64,000 nucleotides of DNA from Pseudomonas palleroniana (GTDB lineage: Bacteria; Pseudomonadota; Gammaproteobacteria; Pseudomonadales; Pseudomonadaceae): assembly GCF_003031675.1 (NCBI RefSeq), contig NZ_PYWX01000024.1, forward strand, positions 1 to 64,000. The letters are read 5' to 3'. Of this stretch, positions 24,261 to 32,351 are shown one piece after another. Below the pieces are notes generated by a model. It was not told the DNA's origin. It did no database searches and was given only the letters and a program-made list of their open reading frames with translations. Positions within the stretch are counted from its first letter, which is position 1. The number at the start of each line of letters is the position of its first letter. Both the position numbers and the translations under genes were made by a program.

Positions 24261-24727
24261 TGCAGCGACGCCGTGATGCGGCCACGGCCCTGCAAAGCAC
24301 GGACGGCCTGTTGGCTGAAAGCCAGGAAAGTTTCGGCGCGCTCGGGCGCGTCCTTGCCGGTGTTTTCGGCGCTCTCGCGACGGGTAACAGTGGCGAACTG
24401 GGGCAGCGAATTACCCTTGGCTCGGCTGTAAACAGCGCGTTTGTAGAGCGTGATTTTATGGGAGTAGGCCCATTCGGCCGGGGTGGCCAAGCCTGCCGCT
24501 GCCTGCAGGTTCGATACACCTGCCTCCTGCAGCTTGATCTTCACACGGGCCAGGTCGATGTTCACATCGAACATGGCGCTTATCAGTGTGTCGGCCAGCA
24601 GCTCCACCAGGTACTCCGCCGGCAGGCGTTGCTCCTTTTGAAACTCAGACAGAGAGAGGTCAGGCCAGAAGCCGTCATTCTCGATCGTCAGTTCCACAAA
24701 GGTGGTGGGTTTCCCGGAAAAGCTCAT
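24257..24727 (-). CDS. Head completion/stabilisation protein (gpL-like)
   Basis: A 156-residue protein (MSFSGKPTTFVELTIENDGFWPDLSLSEFQKEQRLPAEYLVELLADTLISAMFDVN) of the P2 gpL family. Conserved FWPDL and YSRAKGNSLPQF segments are visible. It connects head and tail. The ATG at 24727 is preferred because the family begins with MSFxG; the open frame starts further upstream. It is followed by the gpR-like gene with a 4-base overlap. Upstream is the small terminase gene, with 98 bases between. Confidence 0.8.
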   Translation of the reverse strand: MSFSGKPTTFVELTIENDGFWPDLSLSEFQKEQRLPAEYLVELLADTLISAMFDVNIDLARVKIKLQEAGVSNLQAAAGLATPAEWAYSHKITLYKRAVYSRAKGNSLPQFATVTRRESAENTGKDAPERAETFLAFSQQAVRALQGRGRITASLQ

Positions 24728-24825
24728 TGCTGGCCGCTCAAATAGGGCGGGAAGCCTGTTTTCAGTGGGACGATCCATAAATGGGCGGCTCACTTCCACA
24801 GGTTCCCGCTGGGGGGGGTAGTCGG

Positions 24826-25551
24826 TTATTCGGAAGCCGCGTTCGCAGCCGCTTGTTTTGCCAGGGCCTTGCGGACCTTATCGATGCGCGTGTCATTGCC
24901 GGCTTTCGGATACAGCTCTGTGGAGCGCTCCAAATGCTTGAGCGCGGTTCCCCACTGCTCAGCCTCCATGGCGCGCATGCCGATCAACTTGTGGTACTTG
25001 CTGGGGATCTGCTCCGTCAGTTGCCATTGGCCATCTACACGGGGCAGCAGGTCGGACAAATACGGCTCAGGACTGCGGCCGGCGTTGTACTCGGCATAAG
25101 CCCACTCGCACACGGCGTCGGCCACAAAGGTCTGGATGTCGCGGCGCTTGAAGCGCTCCGGCATCTGCTGGCCCTGCTCCATCAGGAAGTCGGCCAGCTC
25201 CAGGGCGTCTTCGAACTGGACGGTATCGAACAGCCAGACCATGACCTGCACAGCAACGCGGTTGGGGAAGTTCAGGCCCGAATCGCAGTAGCGCTGCACG
25301 TATTCCTGATATTTGGGCAGCAGCTCGTCGCGCTTGAGAGCCTGACGTCCTGCCAAGCCATTGATGGCGCTGATTCGCTCCAAGTCCTGGTCCAACGCCG
25401 CTTCCTGCAACAGCAAGTGCTTGCGGGCATTCGCGGGGCTACTCAGAGCCTCGGCCGGGGAGTACGGCAGGGATGCAGCAGATGCCGCCGCCACTACCGC
25501 TGCACCACCCAGCGCCAAGGTACGGCGCTTATGCGCGAGGGCCAGGCTCAC
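24826..25551 (-). CDS. Terminase endonuclease subunit (gpM-like)
   Basis: A 241-residue P2 gpM-like terminase small subunit. The N-terminus (SLALAHKRRTLALGGAAVVAAASAAS) is hydrophobic after a basic start, followed by the conserved helical region (HLLLQEAALDQDLERISAINGLAGRQALKRDELLPKY) and a C-terminal helix (AEQWGTALKHLERSTELYPKAG). In P2, M cuts the cos site. It follows the capsid gene with a 4-base overlap. Confidence 0.85.
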   Translation of the reverse strand: MSLALAHKRRTLALGGAAVVAAASAASLPYSPAEALSSPANARKHLLLQEAALDQDLERISAINGLAGRQALKRDELLPKYQEYVQRYCDSGLNFPNRVAVQVMVWLFDTVQFEDALELADFLMEQGQQMPERFKRRDIQTFVADAVCEWAYAEYNAGRSPEPYLSDLLPRVDGQWQLTEQIPSKYHKLIGMRAMEAEQWGTALKHLERSTELYPKAGNDTRIDKVRKALAKQAAANAASE

Positions 25552-26567
25552 TTCACCAGCTCCACATTTTCAGTCATGGCGAACTTTTCCAGCTGCTCGA
25601 TCACGTAACCTTCGTTGCGGCTGTTGTAGTCCTCAACACGGGAGCGCTTCGGGTTGTCGATGGTCTGTTTGCGCCAGCTGGAGTCCTGGTAGTAGATCGA
25701 CAGGTTGTCGAAGCTGGTAACCACCACGCCGTTGACTGGGAAGAAAGGCACGCTGAACGCTGGCAGGCCACCGTAGGTCGCGATCACCTGGGCGTCTTCG
25801 ATACGCTCTTTCTCGGTCGGCACGTCGCCCTGCTTCGCGTACAGCTTCGCTTTGTCAGCGGCCAACAGGTCGGTGCCGATGATTGCGATCAGGTCGCCGG
25901 CATCACGCAGGCGTTCGTCTACCAGTTGCTTGGTGTCGTGCACTAGGGCATCAAGATTGGCGTAGTCGCCGCCGGCACCGAGGGTGACTTTGCCGGCAAC
26001 CTTGCCTTCCTTGAGTACCTGGGCCGGGATCTGCTCACGCGCCTGTTGCAGCCAGCCCTTGTTCACGTCCTGCAGCATTGGGTACTTGGTGATGTCGGTC
26101 TGCTGGGCAGCGTGGGTGCCGTGGAAACCCACCATGATGCGGTCCAGGGCGATCTGCTTTTGAACGGCTGCCGAATAGCGCTGATGGAAGTCCGGGAACT
26201 TGGCCCAGGCATCGATCTTGGCGTATGGCATGCCTACATCGGATTCGGTCGACGACAGTTCGTAGGTCGACTGATCCAGCGCGGAGGCGTCTTTGGCTTC
26301 ACGATCGGTGGTTTTGGTGTTGGTTCGGCCGGTGACTGGACCCGACACGCCAATGAAGACTTTCTGGCCCTTGATCTCGCTGACCGGAATGATGTTGATC
26401 CGCTCCAGGAAATCGGCCTTCGCGGTAATCGCGTCGTTCAGTTCCTGGGCAATGGTCGGATCGACGCTAAAGTGCTTGCTGGCCAGCTCCACGCCATAGC
26501 TTTCGGCGATGGCCAGTTGCAGTTCGGCGTACATCTTGGCGCCGTAGGCGCTCAGTGAATGGGCCAT
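25548..26567 (-). CDS. Major capsid protein (gpN-like)
   Basis: A 339-residue capsid protein of the P2 family, with conserved MAHSLSAYGAKMYAELQLAIAESYG, KFPDFHQRYSAAVQKQIALDRIMVGFHGT, and a C-terminal VVTSFDNLSIYYQDSSWRKQTIDNPKRSRVEDYNSRNEGYVIEQLEKFAM segment, which is the HK97-fold C-terminal part conserved in P2 gpN. Length is close to the family value of about 355. It lies directly after the scaffold/protease gene (1 base apart). Confidence 0.9.
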   Translation of the reverse strand: MAHSLSAYGAKMYAELQLAIAESYGVELASKHFSVDPTIAQELNDAITAKADFLERINIIPVSEIKGQKVFIGVSGPVTGRTNTKTTDREAKDASALDQSTYELSSTESDVGMPYAKIDAWAKFPDFHQRYSAAVQKQIALDRIMVGFHGTHAAQQTDITKYPMLQDVNKGWLQQAREQIPAQVLKEGKVAGKVTLGAGGDYANLDALVHDTKQLVDERLRDAGDLIAIIGTDLLAADKAKLYAKQGDVPTEKERIEDAQVIATYGGLPAFSVPFFPVNGVVVTSFDNLSIYYQDSSWRKQTIDNPKRSRVEDYNSRNEGYVIEQLEKFAMTENVELVK

Positions 26568-26568
26568 G

Positions 26569-27489
26569 TCAGAGTACCCGCTTCTTGTCAGGGGCTACTG
26601 GGCCGGTATTGCGCGGAAGGTGGCGACCGGCCGATTTGTTTTGCAGCGCGCTGAATTGCTTCTGCAGATCCGTCAGTGCCGCGAGAACGGCCTTGTTTGA
26701 ACCACCATTACGGCGGAACTCACGTTCTTCCTCGGCTGTAGTGACGATGTCGTCTACGGCCGCGCTCACATCGTCGATGGGTGCCTGGTCGGGTTCTGGT
26801 GCATCTGCGGCGGCGGGTTCAATCACAGCCTGAATGCCGGCAGCGACGACAAGCAGCTGCTCCAGCAGGGCTTTGAGGGCCGTTGCGGTAGCTTCATCCA
26901 TTGGGGGTTTGCTCTCTGTTTGGGGTGGAGTGGTTTCGGCGGGTAACGCATCAGCGGCGAAACGCTTGAAGAAGCTGGTCAAGGCATGAATCAGCCCCGT
27001 TTCGGCGGTGCTGGGGCTGTCGTCCTGCAGGCGGCCGAGTTCGACCGAGGCGGCGTAGTAGGAGGCGCGGTTGTTCTTGTGCGAAAAGTAGAGTTCCTGG
27101 GTGCCCACGCTGGCGGGCTGGTCGGTAACGCCCAAACCAGTCAGGTAGGCTTTGCCACTGCCACGGAAGTCGGGGGTGATTTCGATGCTGCTGAACAACT
27201 TCTGGCCCTGATCATTCAGGTACAGCAAGCGATCGTTGGGTTTCAGTTGGGCTTCCAGCGCCACTTCGCCCTGCTCCAGGTCTTCGGCTTCTTCAACCAG
27301 GCGTACGGCGTAGACGGTGCCGTGGGAACCTGGCCAGCGCTCGTGATCGCACCAGATCACCGCCGTGTAAAAAGACGGCTTGTAGGTTTCAGCGATATCG
27401 CGCAGTTCCTGGGGAAGGATCACGCGCCCATCAACGGTGGCTCCGCTGGTGGCGACACGTTTCCAGAACGAAACAAGGGAACGGGGCAT
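26569..27489 (-). CDS. Capsid scaffold/protease (gpO-like)
   Basis: A 306-residue protein of the P2 gpO family: an N-terminal serine protease (ATVDGRVI with Asp, CDHERW with His, and KLFSSIEI with Ser, the expected D-H-S order), then an acidic, Pro/Glu-rich scaffold region and a coiled-coil C-terminus (LAALTDLQKQFSALQ). It cuts itself, capsid and portal during prohead maturation. ATG at 27489 is preferred over an upstream TTG at 27507; neither has a strong ribosome site. First gene of the leftward late operon. Confidence 0.85.
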   Translation of the reverse strand: MPRSLVSFWKRVATSGATVDGRVILPQELRDIAETYKPSFYTAVIWCDHERWPGSHGTVYAVRLVEEAEDLEQGEVALEAQLKPNDRLLYLNDQGQKLFSSIEITPDFRGSGKAYLTGLGVTDQPASVGTQELYFSHKNNRASYYAASVELGRLQDDSPSTAETGLIHALTSFFKRFAADALPAETTPPQTESKPPMDEATATALKALLEQLLVVAAGIQAVIEPAAADAPEPDQAPIDDVSAAVDDIVTTAEEEREFRRNGGSNKAVLAALTDLQKQFSALQNKSAGRHLPRNTGPVAPDKKRVL

Positions 27490-27574
27490 GGGTTTGACTG
27501 CGCTCAATCACTGAATGAGCCGCCACGATAGGGAGCCGCCAAGCCCCAAACAAACGGTTCACATGCGCGCTTCT

Positions 27575-27593
27575 CCTATATTCGAGATATAGG
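27575..27593. promoter_or_regulatory. Dyad in divergent late promoter region
   Basis: CCTATAT (27575-27581) and ATATAGG (27587-27593) form a 7-bp inverted repeat around TCGAG. It lies in the only gap between the leftward capsid operon (start 27489) and the rightward terminase/portal operon (start 27651). It is a good candidate for the target of the Ogr-type activator or a repressor. The P2 sequence TGTTGT-N12-ACAACA is not seen here. Confidence 0.5.
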
Positions 27594-27650
27594 TGGATCA
27601 CGGAATTTAACCACGCGTTCCAAGCGTTTTCGCCGCATAGACTGCGGCCC

Positions 27651-29702
27651 ATGTACTACTCAACCGAAGTTAAAGAAGCCGCCAAACGCCTGTTTCTGCG
27701 CCGCTGTAAGGCCAAGGAAATTCAGGCGCAGCTCAACCTGCCGAACATCCGCATCGTGTACTACTGGATACGCCAGGGCGGATGGGAAGACATGTTGTCG
27801 GACGAGGAACCGCTGACTGCTGTCGGCCGGCGAATCACCCTGCTCCTGGACAAAGCCAGCAGCCTGACCAAGGACGAACTCAACGAGCTGGACCGGCTGA
27901 CGACTGTGCGCGAACGCCTGTTAAAGCAAGCGATCAAACCGTCGCCGGCCATTGCCGGAGAATCAGCCGGCGAGCCCCAGGAGCGCCGCCAGGGCGGGCG
28001 CAGCGAACGTTCGGGCCGTGGGGAAAGCGGAGGCAAGAAACGCGAGAAGAAAGCCAAGAACGACATCAGCGGGCTAACCGAAGTCGACTTCCTGGATAAG
28101 TTCATCAGCAAGATGTACCGCTATCAGCAAGAGTTATTCGCGGCCAAGCAAAACCCGCTGACGTGCCGAATCCGCAACATCCTGAAAAGCCGCCAGGTGG
28201 GCCTGACGTACTACTTCGCCGGCGAAGCGTTCATGGATGCGGTGCTGACTGGCGACAACCAGGTGTTCCTGTCCGCCAGTCGCTCGCAGTCGGAGATTTT
28301 CCGCAGCTACATCATCCAGTTTGCGAAGCAGTGGTTCGACATCGAGCTGACCGGCAACCCGATCACGCTCAGCAACGGCGCCGAGCTGCGCTTTCTCAGC
28401 ACCAACAGCAGCACCGCTCAGGGCTACCACGGCCACGTCTATGTCGATGAGTACTTCTGGATACGTGACTTCGAAAAACTCAGCACCGTGGCCAGCGCCA
28501 TGGGCACCCATAAGAAGTGGCGCAAAACCTACTTCTCGACGCCCAGCGCGGTGTCACACCAGGCGTACCCGTTCTGGTCGGGCGAGGAATTCCGCAACAG
28601 CAAACGCGGCAAGAAAGCCGGCGGCGTTTGGCCTACCGAGGCGTCCTACACCCAGGGCGCGCTATGCCCCGACGGTCAATGGCGCAAGACAATCACCCTG
28701 GACGACGCCATCGCCGGCGGCTGCGATCTGTTCGACCTGGAACAGCTGCAACTGGAGTACGACGAAGACAAATTCCAGCAGCTGTTCTACTGCAAGTTCA
28801 TCGACAGCAGCCAGAGCGCGTTCGGCCTCAAGGATCTGGAGCGGTGCTATTCCGACCTGTCATTGTGGGAGGATTACAACCCGGAACTGGATCGACCGTT
28901 CGGCAACAGTCCGGTATGGCTTGGCTACGATCCGAGCCGTACCCGCGACGACGCCACCTGTGTGGTGGTCGCCCCGCCACTAGAACCCGGGGCGAAATTC
29001 CGCATCCTGGAGAAGCACAGCTGGCGTGGGCATTCGTTCACCTTCCAAGCAGCCCAGGTCAAAAAGCTTACCGAACGATTCAACGTGCAACATATCGGCA
29101 TCGATATTACCGGTGTGGGCTATGGCGTATTCGACCTGGTGCGCGACTTCTACGCGAAAGCCACGCCGATCCATTACAGCCTGGAGACCAAAAACACATT
29201 GGTGCTCAAGGCCCAGGACACGATCCAGGGCAGTCGCATCGAGTGGGACGCCGGCTGGACCGATATCGCCCAGGCATTCCTGACCATCAAGCGCGGCACC
29301 ACTACCAGCGGCCAGGTGACTTACAGCGCTTCGCGCACCGATGCCACCGGCCACGCCGACATCGCCTGGGCGGTCATGCACGCCCTGGCCAATGAACCCC
29401 TCAACACCAACAAGCGGCGCCGTAGCCGCTACGTCACGAGCGGAAACAATGCCCAAGCCACGACACAGAAAGCCCCAAGCCAACCAGCAGGCGCGACAGC
29501 AGCAGCCCATGCGAGCGTTCACCTTCGGGGAGCCGGAACAGGTGCTGTCCGGCAACATCGGCGAGTACCTGGGGGTATTTCTCAGCGACGACGGCGAAAT
29601 CTACAAGCCTCCAGTGTCGCGGGCGGGCCTGGCCAAGTTGTTACGCGCCAACGCGCACCACGGCGCTATTCCCAAGTTCAAACGCAACCTGCTGTTGCGT
29701 GA
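27651..29702 (+). CDS. Terminase ATPase (gpP-like), with overlong C-terminus
   Basis: A 683-residue large terminase. An N-terminal helix-turn-helix (RRCKAKEIQAQLNLPN) is followed by the ATPase (Walker A-like SRQVGLTYY near residue 181, Walker B HVYVDEYFWI near 262) and the RNase H-like nuclease (WLGYDPSRTRDD near 423, then GIDITGVGYG). It packages DNA into proheads. The normal C-terminus seems to end near residue 600; the last 85 codons (29449-29702) overlap the portal gene in another frame and read as Arg/Gln/Ala-rich overprinted sequence. Either the native stop has been lost or the overlap is native. First gene of the rightward late operon. Confidence 0.85.
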   Translation: MYYSTEVKEAAKRLFLRRCKAKEIQAQLNLPNIRIVYYWIRQGGWEDMLSDEEPLTAVGRRITLLLDKASSLTKDELNELDRLTTVRERLLKQAIKPSPAIAGESAGEPQERRQGGRSERSGRGESGGKKREKKAKNDISGLTEVDFLDKFISKMYRYQQELFAAKQNPLTCRIRNILKSRQVGLTYYFAGEAFMDAVLTGDNQVFLSASRSQSEIFRSYIIQFAKQWFDIELTGNPITLSNGAELRFLSTNSSTAQGYHGHVYVDEYFWIRDFEKLSTVASAMGTHKKWRKTYFSTPSAVSHQAYPFWSGEEFRNSKRGKKAGGVWPTEASYTQGALCPDGQWRKTITLDDAIAGGCDLFDLEQLQLEYDEDKFQQLFYCKFIDSSQSAFGLKDLERCYSDLSLWEDYNPELDRPFGNSPVWLGYDPSRTRDDATCVVVAPPLEPGAKFRILEKHSWRGHSFTFQAAQVKKLTERFNVQHIGIDITGVGYGVFDLVRDFYAKATPIHYSLETKNTLVLKAQDTIQGSRIEWDAGWTDIAQAFLTIKRGTTTSGQVTYSASRTDATGHADIAWAVMHALANEPLNTNKRRRSRYVTSGNNAQATTQKAPSQPAGATAAAHASVHLRGAGTGAVRQHRRVPGGISQRRRRNLQASSVAGGPGQVVTRQRAPRRYSQVQTQPAVA

Positions 29703-30480
29703 GTTCATTCCGTCCGAAGGCTGCAGCACGCAGACAATGGGCCGGGCGAGTCTGGATTACATGGTGTTTGGCGAGGCGTATTTCTATCGCGATACCAATG
29801 CCTTTGGCGAAGTGCTCGAGATGCAGCACCTCCCCGCTATCAACATGCGTGTGAAGGTCGACGGCGGGTTCAGGATGCTGCTGCCAGACAGTAAGTACAT
29901 GGACTTTCACCAGGACGAAATCGAACACGTCCTGGACTACGACGTGGAACAGAACATCTACGGCGTGCCCGACTACCTGGGCGGCCTGCAAGCGCTGTTG
30001 CTCAACGAAGCCGCCACCCTCTTCCGCCGCCGCTACTACAGCAACGGCGCGCATGCGGGTTACATCTTCTACACCAACGACCCAGACCTGACTGAGGAAG
30101 ACGAAGAGAACCTACGTGCACAAATCAGCGCCAGCAAAGGCGTGGGTAACTTCCGATCGATGTTCGTCAACATCCCTAACGGGAAGGAAAACGCGATTCA
30201 GATCATTCCCGTGGGGGACTTTCAGGCCAAGGACGAACTGGAGAAGGTGAAGAACATCACGCGCAATGACGTAATCGCGGCGTGGCGTATGAACCCAGCC
30301 CTAGCCGGGATCATCCCGGAAAACAACGGCGGGTTTGGGGATATCGAGAAGATCGACCGCGTTTACACAAGCAACGAGATTCGGCCGATTTGTCAGCTGT
30401 TCGATCAACTGAATGCAACGCTTCGAAGCGACAGGAAAATAAACTGGTTAAAGGCAAAAGGCACAGCAGATAACACTTAG
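29449..30480 (+). CDS. Portal protein (gpQ-like)
   Basis: A 343-residue portal protein, close to the P2 gpQ length of 344. Conserved parts: MRAFTFGEPEQVLSGNIGEYLGVF, then FGEAYFYRDT, YGVPDYLGGLQALLLNEAATLFRRRYYSNGAHAGYI and AAWRMNPALAGIIPENNGGFGDIEK. The ATG at 29449 is chosen because it follows a GAGCGG sequence and precedes a basic start. It overlaps the terminase frame by 254 bases. Dodecamers form the DNA entry point at one capsid vertex. Confidence 0.85.
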   Translation: MPKPRHRKPQANQQARQQQPMRAFTFGEPEQVLSGNIGEYLGVFLSDDGEIYKPPVSRAGLAKLLRANAHHGAIPKFKRNLLLREFIPSEGCSTQTMGRASLDYMVFGEAYFYRDTNAFGEVLEMQHLPAINMRVKVDGGFRMLLPDSKYMDFHQDEIEHVLDYDVEQNIYGVPDYLGGLQALLLNEAATLFRRRYYSNGAHAGYIFYTNDPDLTEEDEENLRAQISASKGVGNFRSMFVNIPNGKENAIQIIPVGDFQAKDELEKVKNITRNDVIAAWRMNPALAGIIPENNGGFGDIEKIDRVYTSNEIRPICQLFDQLNATLRSDRKINWLKAKGTADNT

Positions 30481-30557
30481 ATAAAAAGCTAAAGCAGCTA
30501 TTACCACTGAAAAATATGGCAAAATAATGGCTATTGGCTGCCCTGGGGAGGGACACA

Positions 30558-30806
30558 ATGAGAGTTGTATGCAAATGCGGAAATAAGGGCCGGATTGCTT
30601 CTCGAGAAGAGTTATCGCGGGATTTCGCAAAGCTTTATTGCCAGTGCCTCGACGCAACGTGCGGGCACACTTGGGTAGCGAATTTGACGTTTTCGCACAC
30701 GCTCAGCCCATCCGCTCAATCCTACGAAAAAATGCTGTTTGATCGTTTGAGGGATATGCCTAGGGCGAAACAGAGGGAGCTATTCGACCAACTGGGCGCG
30801 GCGTGA
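30558..30806 (+). CDS. Ogr/Delta-type late gene activator
   Basis: An 82-residue zinc finger protein with the Ogr pattern: RVVCKCGNKGRIASREELS with Cys-x-Cys, then YCQCLDATCGHTWVANLTFSHTLSPS, which holds the second pair of cysteines and the conserved SHTLSPS. Ogr activates P2 late promoters by contacting the alpha subunit of RNA polymerase. ATG at 30558 follows GGGGAGGGA. It follows the portal gene by 77 bases and is probably expressed from its own promoter or by read-through. Confidence 0.85.
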   Translation: MRVVCKCGNKGRIASREELSRDFAKLYCQCLDATCGHTWVANLTFSHTLSPSAQSYEKMLFDRLRDMPRAKQRELFDQLGAA

Positions 30807-30943
30807 TCGAGACTAAACCCCCAGCAGCAAACTGGCGGTTCGTAGAGTCTCGATCATTGTTGAGTTATGGGGAAAAAGACGACTCAAGGAATACGCAGAC
30901 TATGAAAATTTTGATCCATAAAAACCGCTCTATTGGCCTTGCA

Positions 30944-31489
30944 TCAGAACTTAGAAAGCCTAAGTTGCAACTTCATCACCTCCTTTTCGAGCTCCCGGTA
31001 TTCCCGCTCGACGGCCGGGGGAAGCTGGATCTCATACTGGTCGGCCAAATCACCCTCGTTCAATATTTCAAATCGTCTTTCCATCAATTTGATAAGACGC
31101 TTCACGTTGAAACTGTCCCGCAACGGCTTTCGGATGTTATCGATCTGTCTGCCGGTGTATTCACGGCTAGGGTCTTCCAAGAAGAGGATGTTGACCAAAG
31201 CCATTTCCGGCGGGCGGGGTGTCAGATCGACGATACGTCCCTCAGGATCCTGCCAGACAGCGTGGAACTCGGCTTCGATGATATGGGTACCCTCCCAAAT
31301 GGCCCAGCCCGTAAGCTGTTTTCCGCCGTGGCGGGCCACATGCTCTGGGACGATAGTGAGACATTCCAGCAATGGCTTGTTAGCCAGAGGTTCATGCGGG
31401 ACCAAAATGGGAAGTTGACCTGGAACAACGGCGTTGCAGAACTCTAAAACATGGAGTGACTCAATATTTCCTGGTTGAGGAATCTTCAC
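30944..31489 (-). CDS. Unknown protein between Ogr and repressor (moron)
   Basis: A 181-residue protein, GTG start at 31489 with AAGGAT 6 bases upstream. The middle has a conserved-looking EFHAVWQDPEGRIVDLTPRPPEM, after EHVARHGGKQLTGWAIWEGTHIIEAE, suggesting an alpha/beta enzyme or binding fold; similar HAVW..VDLTP segments occur in bacterial proteins of unknown function. The C-terminus is a coiled coil (EREYRELEKEVMKLQLRL). It is on the strand opposite to both the late and early operons. It reads leftward downstream of the repressor, 83 bases away. I do not recognise a function. Confidence 0.6.
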   Translation of the reverse strand: MKIPQPGNIESLHVLEFCNAVVPGQLPILVPHEPLANKPLLECLTIVPEHVARHGGKQLTGWAIWEGTHIIEAEFHAVWQDPEGRIVDLTPRPPEMALVNILFLEDPSREYTGRQIDNIRKPLRDSFNVKRLIKLMERRFEILNEGDLADQYEIQLPPAVEREYRELEKEVMKLQLRLSKF

Positions 31490-31572
31490 AACAACATCCT
31501 TATCGAGTGAGAGCTGAAAGTCAGAGCTAATAAATTTTGGGAAGCGTAAATAACCACTAAAATTCCAGTTAT

Positions 31573-31983
31573 TCAGGCGTGTTTTTTTACCTCGGCAAGA
31601 GCAACCGTAAGATCCTCGACACGCTGCTCAATTTCCCTTATGCGTTTCTTTTCCTCAGCAGCGCTTTGTATATCTCGCTGGTCTGACTCTCCTAAGGATC
31701 GATACAGCGCGAGAATTGCCCTTTCTTGAGGGTTGATGGTCACATCATCGATTTTCGAAGTCGACTGGGCGCCACGAAGCATCGGACCTTCCCCGGTCAA
31801 CAGCCAGTCGATCGAGATGCCCAAATGGGAACCCAAGGCGATTAGTGCCTCAGGGCGAGGCTCACGAATTCCGCCAACCCAGTTTTGCAGGGAGCTGTAA
31901 GACAGGCCACAGGCTTTAGCAGCATCTTTAAGTGATAGCTCGCGGGCTTCAATAGCCAGTCTGATCCTATCGTTGATTCCCAT
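31573..31983 (-). CDS. CI-like repressor, HTH_XRE, no peptidase domain
   Basis: A 136-residue repressor. The N-terminal 65 residues are an XRE helix-turn-helix (INDRIRLAIEARELSLKDAAKACGLSYSSLQNWVGGIREPRPEALIALGSHLGISIDWLLTGEGP). The C-terminal 60 residues are a helical oligomerisation-type region (ERAILALYRSLGESDQRDIQSAAEEKK). No Ser-Lys LexA-type self-cleavage domain is present. ATG at 31983 is chosen because it matches the HTH start; the upstream extension is from the divergent promoter. It faces the rightward early operon across the operator region. Confidence 0.8.
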   Translation of the reverse strand: MGINDRIRLAIEARELSLKDAAKACGLSYSSLQNWVGGIREPRPEALIALGSHLGISIDWLLTGEGPMLRGAQSTSKIDDVTINPQERAILALYRSLGESDQRDIQSAAEEKKRIREIEQRVEDLTVALAEVKKHA

Positions 31984-31998
31984 TTGGGAGTTTTCCCC

Positions 31999-32065
31999 TT
32001 GACATGATCTCAATCGGGAACATAACCTGCACCCAGTTGAGAACATCTTAACCAAATAGGAACAC
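31999..32065. promoter_or_regulatory. Early promoter and operator repeats
   Basis: TTGACA (31999-32004) is followed 16 bases later by CATAAC (32021-32026), giving a rightward promoter. Three RGAAC-type elements lie in the same 67 bases: GGGAACAT (32016), GAGAACAT (32039) and AGGAACAC (32058), all in the same orientation. They are likely binding sites for the repressor or for the Cro/Cox-like protein. The leftward repressor promoter must overlap them too. Confidence 0.55.
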
Positions 32066-32093
32066 ACGAACCATCCACCGCTGGGACTCCTCA

Positions 32094-32351
32094 ATGGAAA
32101 AGCGACAGATTCAAGCTCGATTGATTGAACACGGGAGTAACTTTCGTCAGTTCGCGATGAACCACGGATACGGTACACGGACTGTGACACAGGCCGTCCA
32201 ACGATGGGCAGGCCATAACTCACTTCCTCAGGGAAGACTTACTTTCTGCATTTTGCGCGACTTATCAAAATTCATTGGGGAGGAAATTCTGCCGGGAATA
32301 CTCACTGAAAGCATCGAACAACCGGCGAATGACAGCGCGAGCGCACAGTAA
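32094..32351 (+). CDS. Cro/Cox-like DNA-binding protein
   Basis: An 85-residue protein (MEKRQIQARLIEHGSNFRQFAMNHGYGTRTVTQAVQRWAG...). The central NFRQFAMNHGYGTRTVTQAVQRW is a helix-turn-helix resembling phage Cox/Apl or BcepMu-type regulators. It is the first gene of the rightward early operon, directly opposite the repressor, the position of Cro/Cox. It could also act as excisionase. RBS GGGACT upstream. It ends at 32351, and the next start overlaps it by one base (TAATG). Confidence 0.7.
   Translation: MEKRQIQARLIEHGSNFRQFAMNHGYGTRTVTQAVQRWAGHNSLPQGRLTFCILRDLSKFIGEEILPGILTESIEQPANDSASAQ

Noticed and set aside
30803..31447. A 214-residue plus-strand frame after ogr
   Set aside because: Competes with the minus-strand frame 30944-31489, which has a better ribosome site (AAGGAT), protein-like composition and a conserved-looking motif.
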